Notes: generated by a model from the letters alone, not told the origin. A DNA stretch of 64,000 bases from Enterobacter hormaechei subsp. hoffmannii (GCF_001729745.1 NZ_CP017186.1:2170001-2234000); one strand, 5' to 3'; shown: positions 34,552 through 44,375, numbered from the stretch's first letter. Program-made: numbers and translations.

Positions 34552-35547
34552 CTACTCCAGTGCCAGCAGCGCAAAACTCGCCAGCCAGTGCCCGCCGCTG
34601 TAGTGACTGCCGACAACATGTTCCACGCTCGCCGAGAGATGGCGCGCAACGGCATCGCGTAATGGCTTCCGGGCGTGATGATTTTCCGGTAGGGCGCGGG
34701 CAATGTGCTTCGTACACCAGGCACGGCTGAGGTTGAGACCGTCCAGATGCGCGATTTTCGGGTCGGTGCGATCGCTCACCTCAGCCGGGTTCATGAGCGC
34801 AGAAATGGCGCCCACTTCAGGCAGAAACGCATCGAACCAGGCCGGGAAATCCTCCACCACCTTACTCATCAGCAGGGCCTCGGTCAGCGCTCCGGAGATA
34901 TACTCGTCGCCACCCGGCTCATAATGCGCAGGATAATGCGTGTCCGCGAGGTAAAACCGCGTTGCCGCGTCCAGGATGGCGCGCTCAAGCGTGTCATCGT
35001 TCACCGCCCGGGCATAATCCAGCCCCAGCGCGAGTGCAAACGCCGTGTTGTAGTGCGTCCCGACGCGGATCGGATAGGTAAGCTTGCTGAGGTAATCCAC
35101 CAGCCGCTGGCGAATATCCCGCGTTAACGGTTGCAGCGTCTGGTACCAGCGCTCCGCCTGCGGCAGTGACGATTGTTTCAGCTCCTGGGCCAGCGCCAGC
35201 AGCCAGCCGTAGCCATAAGGTCGCTCAAACGACGCGCGGAACGGCGCGGTAAAATAGGCCAGCTCCTTCGCCACCTTCTCGTCGGTCAGGTGTTCTTCGA
35301 AGAGAGTGATGATCTCTTCCCGACACGGCAGTTCGGGCCAGAGACGCAGGCAGCGCAGCAGCAGCCAGTAGCCGTGCACCGCAGAGTGCCAGTCAAAACA
35401 GCCGTAAAAGATCGGGTGCAGCTCGCGAGGCGGCAGAACGTCGCCGTCATCGTTGAGCAGATGCATAATGTGGTTCGGATATTCCTGACGTAAATAGGTC
35501 AACGGCATTCTGGCGAAGGCGTCAGCCTGATGTTGCGTTAATTCCAT
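34552..35547 (-). CDS. DUF2891 family protein
   Basis: A 331-residue soluble protein of the DUF2891 family, an alpha/alpha-barrel-like fold rich in His, Trp and Asp: HPIFYGCFDWHSAVHGYWLL, YGYGWLLALAQEL, GTHYNTAFALALGLDYAR, HYEPGGDEYISGALTEA and VGSHYSGGHWLASFALLAL. The conserved FDWHSAVHG and YEPGGDEY suggest a metal or sugar/peptide-binding active site, but no activity is established that I know of. It lies nine bases after the DUF979 gene and is probably the last gene of that operon. Confidence 0.88.
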   Translation of the reverse strand: MELTQHQADAFARMPLTYLRQEYPNHIMHLLNDDGDVLPPRELHPIFYGCFDWHSAVHGYWLLLRCLRLWPELPCREEIITLFEEHLTDEKVAKELAYFTAPFRASFERPYGYGWLLALAQELKQSSLPQAERWYQTLQPLTRDIRQRLVDYLSKLTYPIRVGTHYNTAFALALGLDYARAVNDDTLERAILDAATRFYLADTHYPAHYEPGGDEYISGALTEALLMSKVVEDFPAWFDAFLPEVGAISALMNPAEVSDRTDPKIAHLDGLNLSRAWCTKHIARALPENHHARKPLRDAVARHLSASVEHVVGSHYSGGHWLASFALLALE

Positions 35548-35556
35548 TGCAGCTCC

Positions 35557-36543
35557 TTAGCGAAACACGAGGAAATACATTAAGAACACGTTCACCACCA
35601 GCAAGGTTAACGCGGTCGGGATCTGGATCTTGATAACCTGATATTTGTCTTTTAGCTCAAGCAGCGCGGCGGGCACAATGTTGAAGTTGGCGGCCATCGG
35701 CGTCATCAGCGTGCCGCAATAGCCTGCGTACATGCCGATAGCCAGCAATGGTGCCGGGTTACCGTGATGGACGTTAATCAGGAATGGCAGAGCGATACCG
35801 GCGCTTAACACCGGGAAGGCAGCGAAGGCGTTGCCCATAATCATGGTAAACAGCGCCATCCCCACGCAATAAATGACCACCAGCATGAAGCGGCTGTCCG
35901 GGTTCACAAACAGGCTGACCACCTTTTGTACCGATTCGCCGGTATTCGCCACCACAAACACCCCGCCGAGCATCGCGAGCATCTGCGGCAGGATCACCGC
36001 CCAACCAATGGTATCGACCAGCCGACGCGACTGACGAACCGCATGCAGCGGCGTACCTTTTGTCAGCCACCAGCCGGTGAGGATAGCCGCCACACAGGCC
36101 ACGCACAGCGCCGCCAGCGTAAGCTGCTTCTGGTCGAGCAGATAGACACCGCCAATCGACACGCCTTTCAGAAACAGCGTCCCGATGACCGTCACCACCG
36201 GGATCATCAGCGCGGGCAAGAATAGCCAGTTTTTCAGCCGGTGTGATGAGGCAACCCGCTCCTCCTCGGTGGACATTTTATAATGCCCCTTCCCGACCAG
36301 CCCGAAACCGGCCAGTAGCGCAATCACGATAACGGCGCCGCCAATAATGCGATACGCCAGCGACTTACCCAGCTCCTGCACCATCAGATCGCCAAACAGG
36401 AAGATCCCGCCAAACAGAAACCAGAACAGCGCGGTGGTATAGCGTTTCGGGTTAGCGCGATCGCGAAGGGTCATCACAACCAGCAGCATCACGACAAAGC
36501 CGATCAGGTAGTACACGCGGTTAATGGTGATAAGGGTCATCAT
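35557..36543 (-). CDS. DUF979 family inner membrane protein (putative transporter subunit)
   Basis: A 328-residue membrane protein with about ten hydrophobic helices (for example YYLIGFVVMLLVVMTL, IIGGAVIVIALLAGFGLVGK, NAFAAFPVLSAGIALPFLIN, MYAGYCGTLMTPMAANFNIV). It always pairs with DUF969 and the two are thought to form a carrier. The ATG at 36543 overlaps the DUF969 stop (ATGA), so it replaces an earlier in-frame start at 36669. The GTLMTPMAANFNIVPAALLE stretch resembles the substrate loops of dicarboxylate/antiporter-type carriers. Substrate unknown. Confidence 0.87.
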   Translation of the reverse strand: MMTLITINRVYYLIGFVVMLLVVMTLRDRANPKRYTTALFWFLFGGIFLFGDLMVQELGKSLAYRIIGGAVIVIALLAGFGLVGKGHYKMSTEEERVASSHRLKNWLFLPALMIPVVTVIGTLFLKGVSIGGVYLLDQKQLTLAALCVACVAAILTGWWLTKGTPLHAVRQSRRLVDTIGWAVILPQMLAMLGGVFVVANTGESVQKVVSLFVNPDSRFMLVVIYCVGMALFTMIMGNAFAAFPVLSAGIALPFLINVHHGNPAPLLAIGMYAGYCGTLMTPMAANFNIVPAALLELKDKYQVIKIQIPTALTLLVVNVFLMYFLVFR

Positions 36544-37262
36544 GGTGCGATCTCCTGCGTACCCTGCTCTGCTCTCCAGGCCATCACGTCGCGACGAATG
36601 CTGGCGTCGAGGCGCAGCAGACGCGTCATATGGATGAACAGTGCCGCAATAGCGGTCGGAATGGCCCACAGGCCGATATGCAGCGGTTCGATCCCCTCGA
36701 TACCGTTCTCTTTCAGGAACGCATCAATCAGCAGTACCGCGCCAAAGGCAATAAAGATATCTTCCCCAAAGAAAACCGCGATATTGTCACAGGCGGCGGC
36801 ATGGGCTTTGATTTTGTCGCGGATAGTCTGCGGCAGTTCGCCGTATTCATTCAGGGCCGCCCCTTCCGCCATCGGCGCCAGTAGCGGACGCACCGTTTGC
36901 GCGTGGCCGCCAAGGGACATCAGGCCCAGCGCAGCCGTCCCTTCGCGGGCAACAAAGTAGAGCATCAGGATACGCGCCGAGGTGGCGCTGGCGATCTTCG
37001 CGACCCAGGCCTGGGCGCGCTCTTTCAGCCCGTAATACTCCAGCAGGCCAATCACCGGCAGGATCAGAATGAAGGTGGCAAGCGATCGGCTATTCACGAA
37101 CTTTTCGCCAAAGGTTTCCAGCAGCATACCGAAATCCATGCCAACCAGCAGGCCCGTTGCCAGCCCCGCCACCACGACAACCAGCAGCGGGTTGAAACGC
37201 AGTGCAAAACCAATAACCACCACCGGAATCCCGATAAGTGGCAACAGTGTAGAACTGTCCAT
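36540..37262 (-). CDS. DUF969 family inner membrane protein (putative transporter subunit)
   Basis: A 240-residue membrane protein with about six helices (LLPLIGIPVVVIGFALRFNP, LVVVVAGLATGLLVG, TFILILPVIGLLEYYGL). Conserved family residues include SATSARILMLYFVAREGTAA and GHAQTVRPLLAPMAEGAA. The ATG at 37262 with AGGG upstream is preferred to a TTG at 37280. It starts an operon DUF969-DUF979-DUF2891 with a four-base overlap to DUF979. In several bacteria these genes neighbour pcp (pyroglutamyl peptidase), suggesting uptake of a peptide or pyroglutamate-like compound (memory-based inference); no pcp is present here. Confidence 0.87.
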   Translation of the reverse strand: MDSSTLLPLIGIPVVVIGFALRFNPLLVVVVAGLATGLLVGMDFGMLLETFGEKFVNSRSLATFILILPVIGLLEYYGLKERAQAWVAKIASATSARILMLYFVAREGTAALGLMSLGGHAQTVRPLLAPMAEGAALNEYGELPQTIRDKIKAHAAACDNIAVFFGEDIFIAFGAVLLIDAFLKENGIEGIEPLHIGLWAIPTAIAALFIHMTRLLRLDASIRRDVMAWRAEQGTQEIAP

Positions 37263-37417
37263 AAACGTTACCCTATCCAAAGTGAGCGTTGCGCGCCGAC
37301 GGCTATTTTTTATACTTCGCAGCAGAGCGAAGCCGGTGCATTACGGCGCGCGATGTTGTGTGTTGCGTGAGGCTCCACAGAACCTGCACTAAAAAGCTAT
37401 ATCTGAACGTCAAAAAC

Positions 37418-37468
37418 ATGTAAACAATTTATCAATAAAATGTTCTTATTTTATCGACGGGTTTACAT
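37418..37468. promoter_or_regulatory. Candidate operator between DUF969 and the winged-helix regulator
   Basis: ATGTAAAC (37418-37425) and GTTTACAT (37461-37468) form a perfect 8-bp inverted repeat. A second pair, ATAAAA (37435-37440) and TTTTAT (37449-37454), is nested inside. They fall in the AT-rich divergent region just before the regulator gene, a likely site for autoregulation and control of the transporter operon. Confidence 0.5.
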
Positions 37469-37486
37469 TCTGGAGAAAGGATCGGT

Positions 37487-38035
37487 ATGACGACAAAGAA
37501 AACGAAAACAGCGTTAAACCACGACGATATTGCGGACGGGCGTATCGTCTCCTCCCGCCATCTCGTCTCAGAGCGGTGTGCTGAATTATCAGAGCTGGAA
37601 TATGCGCTGATCATGACCAGCAATGCGTTTAACAAATGGATGGTGCGCTGCATGACCGCAGCAGGTGAACCGGATATGGGCGCTTTCGACGTCTCGCTTT
37701 TGCACCACGTAAACCACCGCAACCGCAAGAAAAAGCTGGCCGACATCTGCTTTGTGCTGAACGTGGAAGATACCCACGTGGTGACGTATGCGCTGAAAAA
37801 GCTGGTAAAGGCGGGTTACGTCACCAGTGAAAAAGCGGGGAAAGAGCTCTTTTTCTCTACGACGGAGGAAGGCAAAGCGCTGTGCATGAAGTACCGGGAG
37901 GTACGGGAAGCCTGCCTGATCAACATTCATGCGGAAAGCGGCATTCCGGGCGCGTCGATTGGCGAGACCGCGCAATTACTCCGCGCGATCTCCTCCCTGT
38001 ATGATACCGCCGCACGCGCGGCGGCCTCGCTTTAA
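37487..38035 (+). CDS. Winged-helix (MarR-like) transcriptional regulator
   Basis: A 182-residue protein with a MarR-type winged helix-turn-helix: helical lead-in (LSELEYALIMTSNAFNKWMV), recognition region KLADICFVLNVEDTHVVTYA, LKKLVKAGYVTSEKAGKELF as wing, and a C-terminal dimer helix. GGAGAAAGG precedes the ATG. It is divergent from the DUF969 operon with an inverted repeat between, so it probably controls that operon. Its stop overlaps the treX stop by four bases in convergent orientation. The effector is unknown. Confidence 0.87.
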   Translation: MTTKKTKTALNHDDIADGRIVSSRHLVSERCAELSELEYALIMTSNAFNKWMVRCMTAAGEPDMGAFDVSLLHHVNHRNRKKKLADICFVLNVEDTHVVTYALKKLVKAGYVTSEKAGKELFFSTTEEGKALCMKYREVREACLINIHAESGIPGASIGETAQLLRAISSLYDTAARAAASL

Positions 38036-40107
38036 GGACGGCGGAAAAGCGTTATGCTCCGCCCGGCCAGTTCATAATCGACGGATTCCGTGATGATTTC
38101 CCCTGTAGGGGCATCATCCGCCGTCGAAAGCTCCAGCACCCAGCCCCCTTCGCCAAACTGCGGGATCTGGAATGGCACCGTGCCTTCAAACGGGTTAAAC
38201 AGCATCAGCACGTCGTGCCAGATGCCCTCTTCCTGCTCAAGATCCGGACGGCTGATGGCAAGACCAAGGGTGGAACCCTCGTCCCACTGTTCCGACTGCT
38301 GCGGTCCGCCACCGGCGTTAAACCAGCGGATCTCAAGCCCGTCGCGCCAGTTTTCACGGCGCAGCAGCGGCTGCTCAGCGCGCAGAGCAATCAACCGACG
38401 GGTAAAGTCGCGCAGCTTCTCGTCGTTTTCAGAGAGTCCTTCCCAGTTTATCCAGGAGATCTCGCTGTCCTGGCAATAGCCGTTATTATTGCCCTTTTGC
38501 GTCCGGCCAAACTCATCACCTGCCAGCAGCATCGGCGTGCCGTGGGAGAAGAAGAGCGTGGTGAGGAAGTTGCGCTTTTGCCGCTCGCGGGTGGCGATAA
38601 TATCCGGATTCTCCGTCGGCCCTTCTTCACCGTAGTTATACGACCGGTTATCGTTATGTCCGTCGTTATTATCTTCCCCGTTATCGGCGTTATGCTTCTC
38701 GTTGTAGGACACCAGGTCGTTCAGCGTAAAGCCGTCATGCGCGGTGATAAAATTGACGCTGGCCCACGGACGACGTCCTCGCAGATCGTACAAATCACCG
38801 GACCCTAACAGACGGGCGGCAAAATCGTTAGAAACGTTATCTCCCTTCCAGTATTCACGTACCGTGTCGCGGTATTTGTCGTTCCACTCGCCCCAGCCTG
38901 GCGGGAAGCCCCCCACCTGATATCCCCCTGGGCCGATATCCCACGGTTCACCGATAAGCTTCAGCTTCGACAGCACCGGATCCTGGGTCACGGCATCAAA
39001 GAAGCCGCCGCGCGGGTCAAATCCCTCCGGCTCGCGTCCGAGAATGGTTCCGAGGTCAAAGCGGAAACCGTCAATCTGCATCGATTCCGCCCAGTAACGC
39101 AGGGAGTCCATGACCATCTGCAACACGCGCGGGTGCGAGGTGTTAACGGTGTTCCCGGTGCCGGTGTCATTAATGTAATACCGGTGCTGATCCGGCATGG
39201 TGCGGTAATAGCAGAAGTTATCAATCCCCTTAAACGACAGGGTTGGTCCCAGCTCGTTGCCCTCCGCCGTGTGGTTATAGACCACGTCGAGGATCACCTC
39301 GATGCCCGCGTCATGATAAGCACGCACCATGTCGCGGAAACCCTGGATCCCCGCCGGGCCGTAATAGCGGGACGCTGGCGCAAAGAAACCGAGCGAGTTA
39401 TAGCCCCAGAAGTTTTTCAGGCCGCGATCGAGCAGGTGCTGATCGTCCGGGAACCAGTGAACCGGTAGCAGCTCGACCGAGGTAATGCCGAGGCTTTTGA
39501 TGTACTCCACCGAGGCTTTATGCCCCATCCCCTCAAACGTACCGCGCAGTTCAGGCGGAATAGCCGGGTTAAGCTGGGTAAAGCCTTTTACGTGGCTTTC
39601 ATAGACCACGGTATGCGGCCACGGGATATCGGGCCGGCGTGAGTCCTGCCAGTCAACGGCATTGGGGTCGATGACCTTACATTTGGGCGTAAACGACGCG
39701 CTGTCTCGCGTGTCAAAACTGAGATCCAGCTCGTCGTGTCCCAGCTCATAGCCGAAGTGGGCATCGTTCCACTCAATTTCACCTACCAGTTCACGGGCAT
39801 AGGGGTCAATAAGCAGCTTATTGGGGTTGAAGCGGTGACCGCTCTCCGGATCGTAGGGGCCGTAAACGCGGTAGCCATACAGCGCCCCCGGTTTCAGGTC
39901 CGGCACATAGCCGTGCCAGACCTCATGGGTATATTCCGGCAGTTCCAGACGGGCGATTTCTGTTTTTCCCGAAGGATCAAACAGACACAACTCCACCCGC
40001 TCAGCGTGGGCGGAAAACAGGGCGAAGTTCACCCCTTTCCCGTCATAATTTGCGCCCAACTGCTGGCCATGACCGGCCCGAATTTCAAACGTTGTATCCT
40101 TTGGCAT
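38032..40107 (-). CDS. treX: Glycogen/maltodextrin debranching enzyme (GlgX/TreX type)
   Basis: A 691-residue GH13 isoamylase-type debranching enzyme that hydrolyses alpha-1,6 branches. It has an N-terminal CBM48 domain (1-130, GKGVNFALFSAHAERVELCL) and a catalytic barrel with GH13 regions DVVYNHTAEGNELG, DGFRFDLGTILGREP (nucleophile Asp), LIGEPWDIGPGGYQ (acid Glu) and NFITAHDGFTLNDL. It is last in the treZ-treY-treX cluster (15 bp after treY), where it supplies linear glucan for trehalose synthesis. It is distinct from the glgX of the glycogen operon, not in this window. Confidence 0.93.
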   Translation of the reverse strand: MPKDTTFEIRAGHGQQLGANYDGKGVNFALFSAHAERVELCLFDPSGKTEIARLELPEYTHEVWHGYVPDLKPGALYGYRVYGPYDPESGHRFNPNKLLIDPYARELVGEIEWNDAHFGYELGHDELDLSFDTRDSASFTPKCKVIDPNAVDWQDSRRPDIPWPHTVVYESHVKGFTQLNPAIPPELRGTFEGMGHKASVEYIKSLGITSVELLPVHWFPDDQHLLDRGLKNFWGYNSLGFFAPASRYYGPAGIQGFRDMVRAYHDAGIEVILDVVYNHTAEGNELGPTLSFKGIDNFCYYRTMPDQHRYYINDTGTGNTVNTSHPRVLQMVMDSLRYWAESMQIDGFRFDLGTILGREPEGFDPRGGFFDAVTQDPVLSKLKLIGEPWDIGPGGYQVGGFPPGWGEWNDKYRDTVREYWKGDNVSNDFAARLLGSGDLYDLRGRRPWASVNFITAHDGFTLNDLVSYNEKHNADNGEDNNDGHNDNRSYNYGEEGPTENPDIIATRERQKRNFLTTLFFSHGTPMLLAGDEFGRTQKGNNNGYCQDSEISWINWEGLSENDEKLRDFTRRLIALRAEQPLLRRENWRDGLEIRWFNAGGGPQQSEQWDEGSTLGLAISRPDLEQEEGIWHDVLMLFNPFEGTVPFQIPQFGEGGWVLELSTADDAPTGEIITESVDYELAGRSITLFRRP

Positions 40108-40122
40108 TTTTGTTCTCCTCGA

Positions 40123-42591
40123 TTATTCGCAGGTAAGCAGAACCAACAAACATCCCTTTTCAGACGTTAAATCCAGCGTCTCTGGCAGAAGGCGACGCTC
40201 ACCGGTAAACAGATCCCGGTAGTGCTTCCCGGCCAGCGCCTGGGGTATGGCCACGGTAGTATTGGCCCACAGCATCGCATTATCGGTGACGTCAAACACC
40301 AGGCGCGGCACGGCGACGATCAGCGCCTCGTCATCTTTGATGCGGGCATAAACGATCAGATTCTCCTCCCGCTCGCCGGTTACCTTCAGCGGCAGCCAGT
40401 CGCCGTAGCGGAAAAGCGCGGGGTAATGTGGCCGAAGCCGTAACAGCGTGGCGGTGACGTACTGCTTCACGCTGCCGTCTCGCCAGCGTTGCGCATCGTT
40501 AAAAACGGTGCCATCCGCTACGCTGAGGTTTTCCGCCAGTGCGGCGAAATCCGGTTCGCGGCGGTTATCCGGGTCGACGAGGCTGAAGTTAAGCCCCTCG
40601 CTGCCCTGGTAGATGTCCGGTACGCCAGGCGCAGTCAGTTTGATCACCGTCTGGCTCAGGCTGTTCATTAACCCAGCCCGAATAAACGGCTGGAGTGCGG
40701 CACTGAAATCACGCAGGAACAGGGTGTTATCCGGGGAAAGCAGATGGCGCACGTAGTCCAGGACCACGCTCTCGTAACCTTCGTTGCTGTCGATCCAGTC
40801 GGTACGCTGCTTGGCCTCGCGCAGGGCTTTCTCGATAAAGCCGAGGAAACGCTCTTCCAGTGACTTAAGGCCATCACGATCCTCAGGCGACAGGGTTGCT
40901 GGCCAGACGCCCGCCAGCGCCTGGAAGATCATCCAGGTGTCGGCGGCGTTCGGCGCGGTGCCATCGTTGAGGAATCGGACTTGTGTCTGGTTCATTTGCC
41001 GCCAGCGCGCCAGATTTTCTCCCCACAGATCTGGCGCTTCCGTCAGCGTATACAGACGAGCTCGTGCATCCTCGCCGCGTTTGGTGTCGTGGGTGGAGGT
41101 TCCCAGCAGCGCATCGGGCTGGCGGGCAAGTCGAATGCGCATCTCCTGATGAAAACGGGAAAGTGAAAACGCGCGCGGCGTCGGGTCGGCGCCGACTTCG
41201 TTCAGGGCCAGCTCCAGGTTATGGCGGAAGAACAGCGTATCCTCTACCGATTTCGCCATCAGCGGCCCGGTCAGCTGCTGAAAACGGGTGCGGAAAAGCG
41301 AGGCCAGTGCGTGGTCATGCGCCGGCAGATCGCCGGAAAGAATACGCACGATAAGGCTCAGAGCGGGTTCAGAGGTGTTGACGCTGGCGACCACGCGGCT
41401 GAGCAGCGCCACATCCGGTGACGTCAGCCCCTGTGCGGTGCCGTAGGTGCGATACACCGGAAACGCGATAAGCAGCTCGCGCAGGGCATGGCGGATATCC
41501 TCATGCTCCACTTCGGCACCGTTATGCCCGGCCAGCTCGCTGGCTATTTTGAGCAGCGTGGTAAATTCACCTTCAAAATTACGATCGGTCATCAGGCCTT
41601 TGGCGTTGCGAAGTTCCGCCTGCCTGTCCACGGTCGTACCCAGCGTCTCGTCGTAGAGCGTCTCCAGTCGCGAGAGGTTGGTATCATCCACCAGCACTTC
41701 CGCCAGGGAGGCGATAAACTCATAGCCCGTAGTACCTGAGATGGGCCACTCCGGAGGAAGCTGTTCCCCTTTGGCGAGGATCTTCTCTACCGTGATGTAG
41801 CAATCCGGTCCGGTCGCCGCACGCAGTCGCTGCAAATAGCCCAGCGGATCGGCAAGCCCGTCCACATGGTCAATGCGCAGGCCGTCGACAACCCCGGCGT
41901 GGACAAGCTCAAGGATCAGGCGGTGCGTGTCTGCGAATACCGCCTCATCCTCTACCCGCACGCCGACCAGCCCGGTGATTTCAAAAAAGCGCCGCCATGA
42001 AAGCTGTTTCGGCGCTTCCCGCCAGGACATCAGCCGCCAGCTTTGCGCCTCGTGGATCTCAGCGATGCTCTTGCCTTCGGCATACGTGCCGGGATTAAGC
42101 GGATAGGCGGTATCATAGTAAACCAACGCCGCGCTGTCGGTGACACTGTCACGTTTCAGGGTGATAGCCCCCCGCTCCAGCTCGGCTTCAAAGGTGTCGC
42201 CAAGAAACGGCAACGTCAGCGGTCGGGACCAGTCGATATCAAAATATGCCGCATAGCGGCTCTGCCGACCATGCTCGATAACATCGCGCCACCAGCGGTT
42301 TTCCAGCGAGGTCGACATATGGTTAGGAACGATATCCAGAATCAGCCCCATCCCCGCCTGTTTCAGCGCTGCCGCCATGCGGTCAAACCCTTCCCGCCCG
42401 CCAATCGCCGGGTCGATTTCGTTGGGGGCGGTCACGTCATAGCCGTGGGTGGAATCCGTGGTTGCGGTGAAAACAGGCGACGCGTAAAGATGGCTAATTC
42501 CGAGGTCTTTCATATACGGAATCAGGTCTACCACGCGATCGAAGGTCATGCCGTTGCGAAACTGAATTCGGTAAGTAGAGGAAGGGATCAT
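40123..42591 (-). CDS. treY: Maltooligosyltrehalose synthase TreY
   Basis: An 822-residue GH13 enzyme that converts the reducing-end alpha-1,4 link of maltodextrin to an alpha,alpha-1,1 link. It begins STYRIQFRNGMTFDRVVDLI, the TreY hallmark, with DYLGISHLYASPVFTATTDS-like barrel strand and TGYEFIASLAEVLVDD; GH13 motifs DIVPNHMS, GLRIDHVDGLADP and VEKILAKGE (catalytic Asp and Glu) are present. GTSTHDTKRGEDARARL and LTAPGVPDIYQGSEGLNFSL are also typical. It overlaps the treZ stop by four bases, so translation is coupled. Confidence 0.95.
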   Translation of the reverse strand: MIPSSTYRIQFRNGMTFDRVVDLIPYMKDLGISHLYASPVFTATTDSTHGYDVTAPNEIDPAIGGREGFDRMAAALKQAGMGLILDIVPNHMSTSLENRWWRDVIEHGRQSRYAAYFDIDWSRPLTLPFLGDTFEAELERGAITLKRDSVTDSAALVYYDTAYPLNPGTYAEGKSIAEIHEAQSWRLMSWREAPKQLSWRRFFEITGLVGVRVEDEAVFADTHRLILELVHAGVVDGLRIDHVDGLADPLGYLQRLRAATGPDCYITVEKILAKGEQLPPEWPISGTTGYEFIASLAEVLVDDTNLSRLETLYDETLGTTVDRQAELRNAKGLMTDRNFEGEFTTLLKIASELAGHNGAEVEHEDIRHALRELLIAFPVYRTYGTAQGLTSPDVALLSRVVASVNTSEPALSLIVRILSGDLPAHDHALASLFRTRFQQLTGPLMAKSVEDTLFFRHNLELALNEVGADPTPRAFSLSRFHQEMRIRLARQPDALLGTSTHDTKRGEDARARLYTLTEAPDLWGENLARWRQMNQTQVRFLNDGTAPNAADTWMIFQALAGVWPATLSPEDRDGLKSLEERFLGFIEKALREAKQRTDWIDSNEGYESVVLDYVRHLLSPDNTLFLRDFSAALQPFIRAGLMNSLSQTVIKLTAPGVPDIYQGSEGLNFSLVDPDNRREPDFAALAENLSVADGTVFNDAQRWRDGSVKQYVTATLLRLRPHYPALFRYGDWLPLKVTGEREENLIVYARIKDDEALIVAVPRLVFDVTDNAMLWANTTVAIPQALAGKHYRDLFTGERRLLPETLDLTSEKGCLLVLLTCE

Positions 42592-44375
42592 AGCGCTGCT
42601 TCTCCATCAGCAAAGCGAACAACAATGCTGTTCGGCGGCAGGTTTTCGACTGCCTCCGGCCAGCTAAAGATCGTTTTTCCGGGCAGGTCCGCTAAGGCGA
42701 GGGGCTTTTTGCCGATATTCAGCGCCAGCGACAGCGTACCGGACGGAAAACGCCAGCTCACGGCAACCATGCCGAGCGCCGTTTGCAGGACGTTACCCTC
42801 CACGGCGCCTCGCTGTTTCAGTAACGGGACGATAAAGCGTTGACGCAGCGCAATCAGTTCGCGCGTACCGTGCAGCCACGCCCTACCTTCCTCCGTGTCT
42901 GCCTTGTTCCAGTCAAGCTTCGACCTCATAAAGGTATTTACGTCATTGGGATCCGGTACGGTTTCATCGTGCCCGGCATGGCCTGTAAACTCTTTCGCGC
43001 GCCCCTCCCGCACGGCTTTCGCCAGGTCGCCGTGGAAGTCGGTGAAAAAGAGGAACGGATGCGTTTCGCCATACTCCTCACCCATAAACAGCAGCGGGAT
43101 ATGTGGCGACAGGAGCAGCGCCGCGAACAGCACGCGCGTTTTCTCCGCCCCAGCCAGAGAGATAAGCCTCTCCCCCTGGGCACGGTTACCGACCTGGTCG
43201 TGATTCTGAATAAAATCGACAAAAAACTGCGGTGGTTGCTCGCGACACTCTACCCCGCGCGATTTCCCGGTCTGAAGCGAGATTTCCCCCTGGTAGACAA
43301 AGCCCTCTGCCAGCGCCCGCGCCAGCTTTTTCTCCGGCTCAAAGGCAAAATCCTGATAATAGGCGTGTGATTCCCCGGTCGCGAAGACATGCGCGGCGTT
43401 GTGAAAATCATCATTCCATTCGGCGGTGAAAAGCGGCGTCTGACCATGCTCATCGCGCGGATGCAGGAAAATCACGTTGCGACTGTCTTCGGTGGTCAGA
43501 TGGATATGCCGATCCGGAAAGGCGTCGCGGATCCGTTGCGCTATCTCGGGAAGAATATGGGTCTCAGCGTTGTCATGGATCTGGTCGATGGCGTCGAAGC
43601 GCAGACCGTCAAGATGATACTCCGAGAGCCAGAATAACGGCGCCTCAGCGATGTATTGCCGGACGGCTTCAACCTCATAGGCTATACCGTTGCCCCACGG
43701 GGTCATACGATCCTGATGGAAAAACGCCGGCGAGAGCAACGGCAGGTAGTTCCCTTCCGGGCCAAAGTGGTTGAGTACAATATCCAGCACCACGGAAAGC
43801 CCGAGCGCGTGGGCGGCATCGATGAAGGCATGAAAATCATCCGGTGTGCCATAAGCTGAGTGCGGGGCATACAGCAGTACGCCATCATACCCCCATCCGC
43901 GCGCGCCCCCGAACTGGGACACGGGCATCACTTCCAGTTGCGTAATACCCAGTTCGGCCAGATAAGGCAATTTATCGATGGCCGCCCTGAAGGTTCCTTC
44001 CCCGGTGAAGGTGCCGATATGCATCTCGTAGATCACCGTCTCTTCCCAAGGCCGCCCTTGCCATTCCCGCTGTGCGGGCAGGTTGTGACGCGGGTCGATT
44101 ACCACCGACGGGCCGTTGACGTCAGCCTGTTGCGCGCGCGAGGCCGGATCCGGCACCGCCATTCCATCCTGTAAAACAAACTGATACGGCGTACCGTGTC
44201 TGACGCCGGGCACGTCAACCTGAAACCAGCCGTCGCCCACCGCCGCCATCGGAATGTCGGTGTCGGTTAAACGCAACGTGAGATCTTTCTGCCCTTCTGC
44301 CCAGACGCGAAAACGTACAACGTCATCGGAAATAAACTCAGCACCCCAGTGCCTGCGACATGTTCTGAATTCCAT
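42588..44375 (-). CDS. treZ: Maltooligosyltrehalose trehalohydrolase TreZ
   Basis: A 595-residue GH13 enzyme that releases trehalose from maltooligosyltrehalose. It has an N-terminal CBM48-like domain (WGAEFISDDVVRFRVWAEGQ) and the barrel with IYEMHIGTFTGEGTFRAAID, DIVLNHFGPEGNYL, DGLRFDAIDQIHD (nucleophile) and LTTEDSRNVIF (acid), then FIQNHDQVGNRAQGERL. AGGA precedes the ATG. First gene of the treZYX operon; trehalose made this way serves as an osmolyte and stress protectant. No otsA/otsB genes occur in the window. Confidence 0.95.
   Translation of the reverse strand: MEFRTCRRHWGAEFISDDVVRFRVWAEGQKDLTLRLTDTDIPMAAVGDGWFQVDVPGVRHGTPYQFVLQDGMAVPDPASRAQQADVNGPSVVIDPRHNLPAQREWQGRPWEETVIYEMHIGTFTGEGTFRAAIDKLPYLAELGITQLEVMPVSQFGGARGWGYDGVLLYAPHSAYGTPDDFHAFIDAAHALGLSVVLDIVLNHFGPEGNYLPLLSPAFFHQDRMTPWGNGIAYEVEAVRQYIAEAPLFWLSEYHLDGLRFDAIDQIHDNAETHILPEIAQRIRDAFPDRHIHLTTEDSRNVIFLHPRDEHGQTPLFTAEWNDDFHNAAHVFATGESHAYYQDFAFEPEKKLARALAEGFVYQGEISLQTGKSRGVECREQPPQFFVDFIQNHDQVGNRAQGERLISLAGAEKTRVLFAALLLSPHIPLLFMGEEYGETHPFLFFTDFHGDLAKAVREGRAKEFTGHAGHDETVPDPNDVNTFMRSKLDWNKADTEEGRAWLHGTRELIALRQRFIVPLLKQRGAVEGNVLQTALGMVAVSWRFPSGTLSLALNIGKKPLALADLPGKTIFSWPEAVENLPPNSIVVRFADGEAAL

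Noticed and set aside
42043..42843. 266-codon plus-strand frame
   Set aside because: It is antisense to the treY/treZ junction, whose proteins are unmistakable, and has no family features.
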